Shown piece after piece: positions 51,301-64,000 of a stretch of DNA of 64,000 bases. Under the pieces are notes generated by a model. It ran no database searches and had not been told where the DNA came from. It saw only the letters and a list, made by a program, of their open reading frames with translations. Source of the stretch: Pachypanchax playfairii (taxonomy: Eukaryota; Chordata; Actinopteri; Cyprinodontiformes; Aplocheilidae); contig SSNP01000035.1 of assembly GCA_006937955.1 (NCBI GenBank), forward strand, positions 1,025,497-1,089,496. The letters are read 5' to 3'. The stretch's first letter is position 1; each line of letters opens with the position of its first letter. The position numbers were made by a program, and so were the translations under genes.

Positions 51301-52170
51301 TTCTTAAGAAGAAAATCTTCACTGAGGATTTAATAATTCATGCATGAAGGATTAAATATGAAATTTCTAATTTGCTAATTATCACAATCAGCTCTGCAGT
51401 TTTGTGCAGCTGCAAAAAAAGTGGTTACACTAGATGTTTTTTAAAGAAAATCCCAAAAGAAAATGTAGCTAATGTTCAGGTGCACCTGTCTTGTATTTAA
51501 TGTCAAACTTTGAGGTTGCAGTAGAAAATAATTATTGATCTGAATGGATAATTCAATAGATCCAGCTCCACCATGGAACACCTGTGATATTAGTGTCACC
51601 TGTAAAGCTACACTCCATTCTGTCAGATCATGCTGTGAGACGCGTTTTATTTTGTGATGTGAACACATTCTTTATTTACCTTACAAGGTTAAAGATTCAT
51701 TGCCTTCAAGTGGTGTCCATGAAATATTGATACAAATGTTTCCTCCTTTTAGAGTTCCAGTGGAAAAGTGACTCAGACAGATAGATGTGAGCACATATCT
51801 ACATGTGTTACTGACTTGTTACAAAATGAACCTTTCCAGGCATCAACATTTTTGTTTTTGTTCAGAGCATTTCTCGTCTTCATCTCTTAACTTATTGGTT
51901 TGCATGTATTTATGGGTGTTTTATGTCCCCTATATTGGATAGTTTGGTATCATTTGGGTTGGTTTATTTGTATGTATTTCCTTTAAATGTCAATGGAAAA
52001 TAACTAGATTTAAACATTTTGATGTCTGTGAGGATGTTAGATTATCAAAGAACATATTTTTAAAAACAACTCAAATATAAACTCATGGAGTATTTGGGTA
52101 CTGGCCTGATAAATATCTGTAGACAGATTTTTTTTTAACAGTTAACATGAGCAAATGGATCACTAATCAC

Positions 52171-52272
52171 CATTTATCACCACCAATCATGTTAATGTGA
52201 ATGAAATTTGTAATGTGAAATGATTTGTGAGTCACGTGACTTAAAAAAAAAACACTATACAAGTGCAGATTT
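52171..52272 (+). mobile_element. tRNA-derived SINE, family 2, 3' fragment
   Basis: tttatcaccaccaatcatgt, then gtaatgtgaaatgatttgtg and actatacaagtgcagattt correspond to the last 100 bases of the copy at 41501. The head is absent. Confidence 0.65.
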
Positions 52273-54555
52273 GAAAGGCTTTAGTTGATTTTATGAATGT
52301 TATAAAAAAGGTAGAGCTCACACTGCGGTATATTCTTAAGGGCTTCCACTTCTTAAAAAAAGAATTGTTACATTGTTTTTTAATAATGTATCTCTATTTT
52401 AGTGTCCAACTCTTTTTCTGGTATCAATAGACAAATGACACTTCTGGTTTAGTGGTGCAGTTTTTTTGTGTGTGTGTGTTTTTTTTGAGGCACCTGCTGT
52501 TTAAGAGGTGATCTGCAGCCGTGCTGGCAACAAACACTTTTACCTTGTGAACTTAATTGCCTGATATTCCAAGAGAAATAAAAACATTAACTTGTGTTTA
52601 ATATTTAGAATATATAAAATGGATTGTGTTATTCACATCTTGCTGCTTGGCAGCTTTTTAACTAGGACTCATTTCTCTGTATTGTTTATATGTGAGTCAG
52701 ATTTTAGAAAAGTGTATTATGTTTTCTAAACAATACCTGATTATAAGCATTTAGTAATTTTTTATCATTAAGTGAAAAATAGTCTCAGTGACTAACATAA
52801 ACTAATTCATTTGCTAGAATGAATCTTATAATTATGATACAAAATCACTCAATTTCCCAAGAGAGAGCCGAAGAGCTGAATAGTATCATATCGTATCAGT
52901 TTTTGCATCTTGTGTATCTTTAAATCAAAATGTTGACGATGGCAAGCTACGTGTTGTATCAGCCACTGACCACAGATGCACAAACCTGTTCTTTACACTA
53001 ATAATGAATATTATGCAAACAAACCTTCATTCCTATGAGCAACAAAAAATAATAATCAAATCTCAATTTTTATTTATCTGATGTTTAAGCCCATTTTGGA
53101 TTAGTTGAGCCGAATGGATTTGCTCCCTGACATGCTCATTTTGCCAAACAACTGTGGCCAATGACCAGAGTGAATTATTTGCACACATGTTTTGAAGAAG
53201 AAAATGATTTAATAATATTAAAATCTATAAAGTGTGGCCAACATACTGTATATGATTATCAGTGAGAGAATGAATGTTTGAATGAATGAATTATTTTACA
53301 AAACTCCAAAAAGTTGACTTTTAGAGATGAAACGTTTGCTGAGCACACTTTGATGATATGGAAATTATGTTATACATCACAAGCTTGTGTTTCAGTGATG
53401 AACAGTCTTTTAAGTGCAAATATGGAATTAAGTCAGAGTGAGGATTTTTGACATCAACCCAAAAGGCATAACTGTCATTATTTATTTCATTTTTCTTTTT
53501 TCACTTTCTGTTACAATCTCATGTTGTTTGCATGAGCTGGATTTGTTTCTGCAACATAAACCTTGTGTTTGATGCCAATGAATGCCATTTGAACATGGGT
53601 GAGAATGTGAGATGGGAATGAGAGAAAGTGTGTGTTAGAATGTCTGTGTGATGATTTTTTGGACAGAACATCAAAAACACAGTCGAGCAAGAAGACAGCT
53701 TGTTCTGTTTGCATCATATCTCACACAAACATGCTCACACAGTGTCTGTACACTTACAAAACCCAGAGCACACACAAATTGCAGTCGCACAAATGCAGCA
53801 AATCAGTCATCCATCTTTTATGCTAGGTTGCTCAAAACTTTGGCATCTCTTTGTAAATTGCAGCTAATGTGTGTGTAAAAAGAAAAAGCAGGCAGAGCAC
53901 ACTGAGGATCAAAAGAGAAAGATGGAGAGGGCGAGAAATGGATACAGGCAGAGGTTGACAAAATGAATAAGAGGTCCAAAGAGGTCAGACACTTCTTTTT
54001 CTTAAGGTCATTTACAGTATAAACCCTGAAAAAATCATTTAGATGTATTTCTGCTCTCTTCAGCTATCTCCTTATTACATATTTTGGTGGCTTTCTTAGC
54101 AAAATTATTCATCCATAGAGTTCCATTAAAACCCAACTGGTGAAAGCTGGTTTCTCTCATGATGTCTGGTCTAATTTCCATTTTCATTACATGTTAAGAA
54201 TGCCACAGGTGTTCCCAGCGGCTCTTAGAGTAATGCAATATCCACAATATGATATGGATAAAGTTTCTCTTCTGTTTTTCATTTGTGCTGTTCTTAAAAC
54301 TGATATTAAGCAGATAGATTGTTTCAAGGAGGAATCGGAAACTGAGAAGTGGTGACAGTTTTCCTAACAAAATCTTTGCATTGTCACATGATGAAAATAA
54401 TTAAAAATACCCAGCAATGGGGAAATCAGAGATTTAAAATTGCCAGTTTTGGGTTGATTAATATCACCGATTGACAAATTAAACATATGAACATGGGAAA
54501 AAAAAAGGTTTAGAAACTATTGCTAAATCATGGATCTTTTTCTTTTGTGTTTCAG

Positions 54556-54637
54556 TGAGTCAGAGTGGTCTTGCTGGTGACATTTGTCCAGATCCTGGAG
54601 TTCCTGAAAATGGCAAAAGGATGGGCTCAGTCTTCCA
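54556..54637 (+). CDS. csmd1: csmd exon encoding the linker end and the first strand of a Sushi domain
   Basis: 82 bp, phase 1 in and phase 2 out. The acceptor is gtgtttcag and the donor is TTCCA|GTAAGT. It encodes LSQSGLAGDICPDPGVPENG and then KRMGSVF. The first seven or so residues finish the linker. CPDPG.PENGKR is the typical start of a CSMD Sushi domain, carrying its first cysteine. The last two bases (ca) are completed by the first base of the exon at 63374 to give Gln. This Sushi domain is therefore split between two exons, unlike the single-exon Sushi at 28065. Intact frame, good splice sites. Confidence 0.95.
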
Positions 54638-54699
54638 GTAAGTGCATTTTTTTATTTGAATTTACTTTTTTTACTTTTTCTGAGTCAGCTGGCTTTTTT

Positions 54700-54965
54700 C
54701 ATTCAGTTCAATTCAACTAGACTTACTTCAATTTATTGCTTTTTATAGAAGCAATAAGTCAAATTCATATCAACAGGTCCAGATTCAAGGCCAGTTATAT
54801 ACAGCCAATACAATCCAGTTGTTATATAATCAGTTTCAGTGAATTATAAAATACCAATTAGTTAAAAATAGGTTTCCAACCTAAGGAATCAAGAAGATTG
54901 TGTTGAATCTTTGTTTCAGCCCAATGCCCCATCCTGAGCAGCATGGTGGTTGGTGACAGCTGCTG
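54700..54965 (+). repeat. interspersed teleost repeat, second copy of the 30733 family
   Basis: cagttcaattcaactagact, aattcatatcaacaggtcca, caaggccagttatatacagc, cccatcctgagcagcatggt run parallel to 30733-31085. It lies 60 bp after the csmd exon at 54556. Confidence 0.55.
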
Positions 54966-57900
54966 ACAGTGATCTAAATTATTCACCACAATGAAACAAT
55001 TTGGTCTCTTGTATTTTGCTGCAGTAGACTACATTTTGCTAAACATGTGCAAATTATCACATGAATAAAATGTCAGAAAACAAATGCTTTCTCAGTGTGG
55101 CTTTACAATCATACGCCATAACATTATGACAACAGACAGGTCAAGTGAGCTGCACTGCTCATTGTATTCCAATGTTGTGTTTTCTTGTTGACAACATTTT
55201 TATCTGTGTTGTTTGGACACTTGCACTCTAAAGTAGAGCCCACTCCTGCTCATGCTTTCAACATGAAATCAGTCCCCTTCAGCAGGGCAGAAGTAAACCC
55301 AGAGAAAAATGCTCAAAGACTACATCAGAGAGTCTGAGGTGTTCAACCACTCTACACACTTCCAAGATACCAATCTTCAGCTTTAGCCACACTGATCCCA
55401 CCCAGACAATTGTCACACCCCAAAGGATTTTTTTGCTTCTCTTTCAATACCGATATGCTACTGAAAGTTCTCAGTCATCTTTTGAACTTGTAAGTTCAAA
55501 GGAATGCAGCTGGACAAGTTTTTCATTTTTGGAGGGATTGCACTTCTCACCTGAGGAGCTTTCTAACTTTGCACCTATTTGGTTTTGGGCTGCAAGGACA
55601 GATGGTTTAGAGGGGCATAAAATAAGTCATCCATACCAAACCAGAAAAGACAACATTAAACAGAGAAAGGGTATCAAATTTCTGCTTTCTAGTACTCACA
55701 GTGTAACTTTGAATCGAATCCCCAGCCAGTTTCACAGCAATTCACACCTTCATGCAGGTGACCAAAAAATCTCACAGGTGGACCAGATCAACTACAACCC
55801 CACCGATACTCTGGAGGGAAGGGAGAGAAGGATTTGTATACTGTATGATGAAAAGCAAACTGTCTTCAAAAATCAAATAGAAATCCATTTACCTTCTTTT
55901 AAACTTGTCTCTCATTACCAGACAGGGAACCTGTAGTTAGTCTTTGTTTATGCCCTGACTTGACAAGAAAAAGAGAACATACATAAATACTTGAGCTATA
56001 ACGTTGGTAATATATTCCTGAGTTATGTTACAGGTTAAACACCATAAAACCACAAATATTAAAACTGCACTTTTTTTACACTTTTTCCCTTTGCCTTGCT
56101 TTAGCTCACTTTCATGGGTTATATGCATGGTTAACAATTGTTGGTAGGTAGCGGAAGTAAATCTGATGAAACTTTAGTCTGATGTCTGAACAGCTTATAA
56201 GAGTGTAAACTTGTGTTTTCCCAGTGAAAAACTGAGGGACATACTGTAAAGTTTATCTTGGGTTTCCCTTGATAGTATAAACCCAAGTTACTTCTTTCTA
56301 TCTTTCCTCAGTCCCAAAAAGTTTTTAAATACCAATGTACCTGCTTTAGTTCTGGTTGTACAGTAGAAATGGTCCTATCAGTAGGGAGAATACTTAGTAA
56401 TAAATTCTCATTGTTTATGTACTTCCATAATCAAAATACAGTATGTTGGAGACCTGTTTTCACAATCACTTTTATTGATTAAAAACCATTCAGGTAACCA
56501 CTGCAGCTTAACACAAATATAAACAGCAAATAATATTTATATTTAAGGCTATTAAATTCTCTAAAAGACAATATTTTGTGTTAGTGAAACCGACAGTTTA
56601 GTGATCACACTATATCATTAGCAACATTAAAAATACAATGTTTCATTCAATGCTAACACACACAGTCAAAAGTGCAAAGGGAGGCTTGTTATATCAAGGT
56701 GGGGAATACATTTATTCTGCTACATCTAACCAGCTTTTTCCAGATTAAGAGGCCAGCATGTAAATTCCCGTGCTGTCTTATCTCAGCACATCTGACTTTG
56801 TTCATTTCCTTCATAAAGCCTAAACTACAGCAGGAGATTCAGATAAGATTCACTGTTTTCTTTTTACACTGTTAGAGTTTAGATTTCAAGCTGAGCTAGC
56901 AGCTAATATAAACAGACCACACCGTGTTGTGGTAGAAGACTGGTGATCAGAGTCTGAGGTCCAAACATCAGAGAACTTCACTGACTCTGAACTGAGACCG
57001 AATATTACATTTATTTTTTTTAATGTTGATAATATCAACACCCTTACAAGCTGTAACTATATTACGCATTAAAACTCTCGCTCTATTTTATCTTAACATT
57101 TAGATTCCAATTGACCAGATTTCATCAAATTTATCAATTCAAATATTCAGATGTTAGACAACAGGAGACCTTTTCAGGTTAAACCAACATTTGTGTATAA
57201 GCTTTTTTTCTCCATCAAGGGGATTTATTCATTTCAAATAACACAGATTGCTCTGACTCCTTCCAGACCTCAACCTAAATTAATAAGATTAAATAAAGGT
57301 TGTCAATTCTGTAAAAAATGTTTCCACAGCTCTACTAAGAGACTGAAGTATTTTGGTAATTTAAAAACTTTGTAAGGCTTTGGTACTAAGAAACCCTTAT
57401 TCCTGTTTACTATCTTTCTGAGTTACACAATATTGGTCAAACTTTCCTGTTCCCAATAATTTTACATACAAAGTAAAATGTTGACACAATAATTGTTTAA
57501 TTCAGTCTTTATTGCAAATAAACTTTTTCCAAAAGGATTACAAATGTAACATCAGGATTTCATATCAGTGTTGTGTTTAAACAAAAGGCTTAATTTTATT
57601 GGCATCACATTCGCAACAATAATGTTTTCATGCATGCATCTTTCAGCATTTAGATTCTTAAAGATATAATTAAGTTTGCTGTAACTTTCCGGTATCTGTA
57701 ATGATTCTAATTGGTTTTTTGTTTTTCAATTGATTACTTTATGTTTTCTAATTATTTTATAGATTGTTGATTAGATGGTGTTCATTCATCTTATTGTCAT
57801 CCTTAACTTTAAACACATTCACATCACCAATAAAGATGTTTCAGGGAATGAAAAGGACTAAGTAAAACTGTTTTATACTTGATCTTTAAATTCAAATATA

Positions 57901-60164
57901 TCTCAATTTTAAATGCTCCTCTTTTCAACAAAGGCAGAAAATAAAAGTTGTGAATGGCTCAATCCTGCTCCAAACATTACCACGGGCATCCCTAAATATT
58001 TTATTCAGCTCCTTGCAGTTATCTCTGCTTGCTCTTTTTTGTTTTTGTAGCATTCTCCTTCCTGTTTTGTTTCTTTTTGCCTTTTTTGTTATTTTTTGTG
58101 CTTCTTTATACATTATCAGCTAAAGTTTTTGTGAGACCTAACGTTTGGGTATCCAGAGGACCAGAAATTCCAACTGGCAAAGCGAGTCATGTAATACTGA
58201 GAGGCAATAACTAGAGTGACTTCAACCATTGCAGCCTCACACCCTCGAGTGTTTCTCTGCAAGGTAAACATCACCTGAGGAAGGACTGAACTGATGGAAA
58301 TGTCTGGCACAGACCTGCTGCATCCACCTCTGCAGCCCCTCAGTTGTTTGTGTCGGTTATAATATTTCCTGAAACCAAATTTAATTATTACATTTCTGCC
58401 TTTCCCGATCTAATTTATTTTGTCTTCATTATTCCAGTTGTTTTTGTTTTTTTATCCAAATGATTTAGCAGGTACACATCCATCCTATTTTTTTCCACTT
58501 TATTAACAATGATTTACAGTTTTAATTAACAAACAAGCAACTTATTCATTATAGAAATTCCTCAATTTTTGTGTTTTGTTTTGTATTTTTTTTTGCATTT
58601 GTTTTGTTTTAAGTTTTAACTGACTTTGCTGAGTTATTGTGGTCTCTTAACTGGAAGGTGGTGTTCCTTTCAATGTCTGCAAGTTTTAAGTTGTTTAATG
58701 GTATACAGAAGAGAGAAAATCATATATTATAACCCATATATGACATGGACATGGCTATCATTTTAACTAACTGTGCTAATAGTGCAGTGTAAGTGAAAAC
58801 ATTAAGACAGCTATATTTAATAGCATAACAAAACCACACCTCATTATCTCCTAATGAGCTTAAACGAGTCATTTACTATCCACTGTTCTCTACAAAGCTT
58901 ATTATTATCCTATTTATTAAATAAATATATTACACATACCCCCCATAGCTTTATCCCAGTGCAGGTTACAAATGTATGTCACACAATTATTTAATGGGCT
59001 GTTTTGTTTTTAGTCAGTTGGACAATGTGGATTTCTTCCGTTCTGTTTTTGATTTATCAAAATTGTGTTTTCCATTTCCAACTCTAATTTGATGGAAAAC
59101 ACATAAATCTAAATGTATCTTACCCTGAATTATCTTTTTTTTTTTAACAAAATTATTCAGAACGTACAGCTTGCATCAGGGTATAATTAAAATATTGCCC
59201 TTTTTGTAAACAATCAAACTTGACTTGATCTTCAGATTTGTATAAATAAATCTCCGTTTACTTGCCATGTAATTTAACACAACCAGCTGTTTTGGTGAAG
59301 GCTTTAACTTTTGATTGGGTATTGATCAAAGAAAGTTTTATAACTTTTTTTTTTTTTTTTATGAATTTTAACAGGGTATTTCAAAGTCCTGCAGTGAATC
59401 TCTTTGATTATTACAACATTTCTTTTAGCTTTTTCACGCCTTTTGTGTTGGAGTTTGACGGATAATTAAGAATGTGTTGGTCTTTAAAAGTAGGGATAAA
59501 ATATAAAGAAGTGATATCCTGTAAAAAAACAAATAAAAAAAGCATGAAAGCACTTAAAAGCGATGCTCTTAATAAATGCAGAAAATATATATATTAGGTT
59601 GTTTAGCCTGGCTTTAGGAGATGGTAGAGATCTGAAGATATCCAGTCTTTTAGAGAACAAGTGGTAGGTAGGGAAGTGTGTCAAAATAAATCACATGAAA
59701 CAAACTTGGAGGGGATTATTATGCTTTGAAGTTAAGTATGTCTTTTGTTTGTAGTTAACAGGTGATGCCGTTTCAGGAGGGCTAGCAAGTACAGAAAACA
59801 AAACACCATCAGTTTGCAAATTATCTAGACTGAGTAAAGTTGTTATAAAGTATTCCTTGTTTCTTTTTTGTATGTTGTAAATTTACTTTTTATATAAATT
59901 TTTGTGGATTTTTCTCTCTAATCCAAAATGAAACAATTTCTCTAATGCATAGCTTCTACTGTGTCATTGTTATGTTTCACATTTCATCTGAGAATGAAAA
60001 GTATGGGTTGAAGTTGAAGAACTCTCTATAGATCTCCATGAAATAATGAGTATGGATATACATCAGAAATATGACTTAATCAATTAATTCAAAATCTAGA
60101 AATAAATGGAACCATCAGGACCCTTCTTATGGACAGCTGACCTTGTAAACAGCTGTGAGGTTGG

Positions 60165-60495
60165 AGAATCTATCTATACATCCATCTACCACTTTATCTG
60201 GCGTTGGGTCACAGAGGCAGCAGTCTGAGCATGGACACCCAGACTTCCCTATTCACATACACTTATTCCACCACTTTGGGGGGACACAGGCCAGCCAAGA
60301 GACATAGTATCTCCAGTGTGTCCTGGGTCTTCCCGGGTTGTCCTCCCAGTGGGACATGCCTGGGACAGGAATAGGAGGCATCCTGAACAGATTCCAGAGC
60401 CACCTCAGCTGGCTTCTCTCAACATGAAGGAACAGTGGCTCTACTACAAGCTCCTCCAGGGGTGACTGAGCTCCTCACCCTATCTCTTCACTTCC
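60165..60495 (+). repeat. interspersed teleost repeat (CATCCTGAACAGATTCCAGAGCC type)
   Basis: catccatctaccactttatc, tatctccagtgtgtcctggg, tcttcccgggttgtcctccc, gagccacctcagctggcttc, ctcaccctatctcttcac. This order is very common in teleost genomes. I cannot state whether it belongs to a LINE or a DNA element. Confidence 0.6.
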
Positions 60496-62469
60496 TGCTT
60501 TGCTGTTGGAGAATCTGCTACAACAAGCTCCATCTCAGAAACAGAAGATCAGTCAGGCTTTGAAGAAAGCAAGTCTGTTACAAAATGAGCAGATTAGAGA
60601 TTGCCACCATAATGTGTTCTTAGAGAAGAAGAAAACATGATCTTGGTACAACCCTTCTAGAACAGGACTGACAAATAAAGAGAGATCCTTAATCAAACTT
60701 TCCTCTCCAGAGCTAGAATTAAAAGGCCCATACAACAATTACTAGAACACAACAGAGTATCTTAAAAATAAATGTAGAAATCTAAGCTTCTTTGCCAATC
60801 TGATGATGATTGAGGAAATTTCAAGTTCTGTAAACTGATGAAAAGCAGGAGACAATGGCTCATACCTAAATGAAAGTAAAACTCTGCCTATAACCTATTT
60901 ATTCACTTGTGAGTGCTGTCAGTGACACTAGGGTATTGAGACAACCTTGTCTCACTGTGTTCTCATACTGATTGTGTTGTGTTGTTGCCTCAGGTTAAAC
61001 TCCAGGGCTGCTTTTATGTCCCAGTTCCTCTCTCCAGGGTCCAGTCATGCAGGGGTTACACACAAAGCATTGCAAGGAATGTTTCTCCAGTAAAACACTG
61101 GCTACTAAAATTAGACCTGGAGGCCACAACGAATCAGCCCACAATGTCTATTATCTGAAAAAATCATTCCATATGAGCAGGAGTAGTGATAAAGGGATCA
61201 TCTGTCTTAAAATACTTGGCCACTTGACACCAACAGCAGTGACACTGTTGAGATTTTTTTTTCTTATGCAAATGAAAAACAAGCTTTCTGTTTATGCTCT
61301 TGTCTGAGTTTTAAGGCCAAAAACAAACAAATAAAAACCTCTTAGTCCACTTAGCACTCTATGTCTGCCCTGCTGTTAAAATCCGCCATAAAGTGGATGT
61401 CTTTGCAGGGTCATGGTAAGGTCTACAGGCACATATTAAAAACTCAGTGTGATGGGATTAGAAATAAAGTGTGATGGGTTGGCTAGAGTTTTGAGAATGA
61501 AAACACATTCTGCAGCAAGGTCATGGTGGTTTATCATTGTGGTAGCAGCCTATCAGAATCCTCAGTTGAGTATGGTGGCAGCGTATCAATGAAGTGGGGC
61601 CTATGCACACTAGAGTGCCTTGGTTGTCAAGGATTTGAAGCACGGCAGGCCACACTGATCTCATGCAGAAGCTACAGTGTAACTAAAGAGAGAGCGTTGC
61701 TCCACAGTAGGATCTTTGTGTAAACAAGCTGCAGACAGAACATGGTGAGAGCCCAGGAGATCGTCTCAGCATCTTGGGGATGTAGAAAATAGCATGCAAG
61801 AACCTATTTTTGTCAAGTACGGAGTGTAATAGCATCACAGTTGCCTTCACACTAAAGATTTTCCAAATTTACAGCAATCCAGTCATGTTCTAATAAAGGT
61901 CGTTCAGGACATGGAAATCAAGTGTTCCTGTGTTGAGAGAGCCTTAATCTCCTTCTTTTATTAATTAATTATTTATTGATACTTCATTGATCCTCTTGGG
62001 GAAATTATGGCTCTGCATTTGAACCATCAGTAGGGAGCAAAGGGCAGCCATTTTGTATGGTGCATGATGGACAGGTTTGCATGTGTGAATGGCAACCGGA
62101 CTGAGGCCACACCAAAAGCAGGAAGTGGATTATATTGTGCAGGGCATCCTGGGTAAATACAATATAAACAACTGCACATGCTGGATAGTTGTGGGAGAAA
62201 TGGCTCATGGTCAGATGTGGAGTGAGGTCGAGGTCTGTATAACGAGAACATCAGTGCTGTGAAGTTGCATGTACGCCTTCTCATCCCATGCTGTCTTATT
62301 CAGAGTTGTTTCAGCCACCTCCTGTAAAACACAGCAATCTCAATAGTCCTCTGCCTCGTTATCTTCTCATCCTGAGCCCATTGTTGCAGAATATTAAGCT
62401 AGCACAATCGCCAAACACAAAGGATCAATCCCAAAACCATGAGAATCGCTGTTCGTTTACGTTTAACTG

Positions 62470-62700
62470 TAGAAGGAGTCTCTCCTGCTGTACCTAGAAG
62501 TACAGTAACAAAAAAATGGTGCAGTAACACCACATTGCCACCACAGGCGGGGATGTAAACATTGTGTTTAAGCTTCAGTTTATTTGATAAAGTGCAGTGT
62601 AAATGCAAACTGCACCAACTAAAAACAGCAACAATGTTGAAGTTTTGATCCCCAATCGAACCGAGTTACACCGGACTATAAGGTGTGAATACAGCCTGAG
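62470..62700. repeat. possible end of a hAT-like relic
   Basis: aagtgcagtgtaaatgcaaa, gatccccaatcgaaccgagt and ggtgtgaatacagcctgagt resemble the terminal part of fish hAT elements. I could not find a matching opposite end or target duplication, so this is weak. Confidence 0.3.
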
Positions 62701-63287
62701 TGGTTATTCTTTCTGTATTTGTGTCAGTGTGTACATATATAATTGTGTGTACATATAATTGTGTTTACATATTGAATGTGTTATTAGTTCTTATCTTATT
62801 AAGAATAGTCATCATCAAGCTTCATGACCCAGAAAAGAGTAATAGTATGATTAAATAAAACATGAAAACATGTGAATATATTCAAAATTGTTCTGTAGAA
62901 TTAAAAAAGGCAAAGTGCAGAAATAATTTGTATACTCATAATGCATTATGTAAAATAAAATAAAATAAAAATGCTTTGGCAGAAGATTTGGACGGTATAT
63001 TTGACCTGATTGAACAACAATACAGAGTCCAATAACACGATGTAGTCAGTAAACAACTGGAGCTGTGTGTTGTGACTGTTTGTCATCAAGAATCAGACAT
63101 TAAGCCTCAAAGACAAGATGGCATGCCGGCTCTCACTTAGATGGGCGAATTCCCCCTACTGTGTTCGACAGCAGGGTTTTAAAGAGAATTTAAAAACAAG
63201 AATGATTAGAACAAATTTTGACAACTGTAGAGAAGACACGAGTGCAGAAAAGCAATTACAATCTAATTTCCTCCATTTTTACTGTGA

Positions 63288-64000
<713 letters not shown>

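Larger units (their letters stand above)
46258..54555 (+). other. csmd intron, 8.3 kb
   Basis: Contains one diverged TGGA-type SINE (48075) and a SINE tail fragment (52171). A short tandem of gttaatg(a/g)caggt units is at about 46931-46973. The rest, including 48400-52150 and 52280-54540, shows nothing recognisable. Confidence 0.9.

Overview
The window is vertebrate genomic DNA, almost certainly from a teleost fish. It is AT-rich and nearly all non-coding. It carries interspersed repeats typical of teleosts: tRNA-headed SINEs with a TGGA tail, L2-type and R4/Dong-type LINE remnants, and short DNA-transposon relics. It also holds six short, perfectly phased coding exons separated by introns of 1 to 11 kb. 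No bacterial-type operon, CRISPR array or tRNA/rRNA gene was seen.

The only gene I can follow is a member of the CSMD family (CUB and Sushi multiple domains), on the + strand. The exons are 28065-28259, 29472-29679, 41189-41301, 46180-46257, 54556-54637 and 63374-63498. They total 801 bp, or 267 codons, with phase 1 at the outer ends and every internal junction restoring a full codon. They encode a Sushi/CCP domain, a CUB domain (two exons), a basic linker of about 35 residues (one exon plus part of the next) and a second Sushi domain. By comparison with the known CSMD layout this is most likely Sushi 1 - CUB 2 - Sushi 2, close to the N-terminus. The first exons must lie left of the window, because no upstream exon is visible in the first 28 kb. 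The gene continues to the right. The wording of the second Sushi domain fits CSMD1 best from memory, but the paralogue needs an alignment.

Layout. 1-28064: a long intron (or 5' flank) with LINE, SINE and DNA-element relics. It includes a CpG-rich patch at about 3480-4700 that carries an isolated exon-like ORF (93 codons, good Kozak context, consensus donor) and a 568-bp terminal-inverted-repeat element with TAA duplications. It also has two ~290-bp repeats facing each other across 5.8 kb, one of which abuts an antisense R4/Dong-like LINE fragment. 28065-29679: the first two csmd exons. 29680-41188: an 11.5-kb intron with SINEs and strongly pyrimidine-biased stretches. 41302-46179: an intron with a second SINE family, an 878-bp TA-flanked transposon relic that starts a P2X7-C-terminus-like ORF, and a GGGGACC/TTAGGG-rich unit between two TG microsatellites. 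46258-54555 and 54638-63373: introns with few recognisable repeats. 63499-64000: start of the next intron.

I found no convincing new biological system. The items most worth a second look are the isolated exon at 3638-3915, the two terminal-inverted-repeat elements, and the inverted-repeat/LINE arrangement at 9842-16222.
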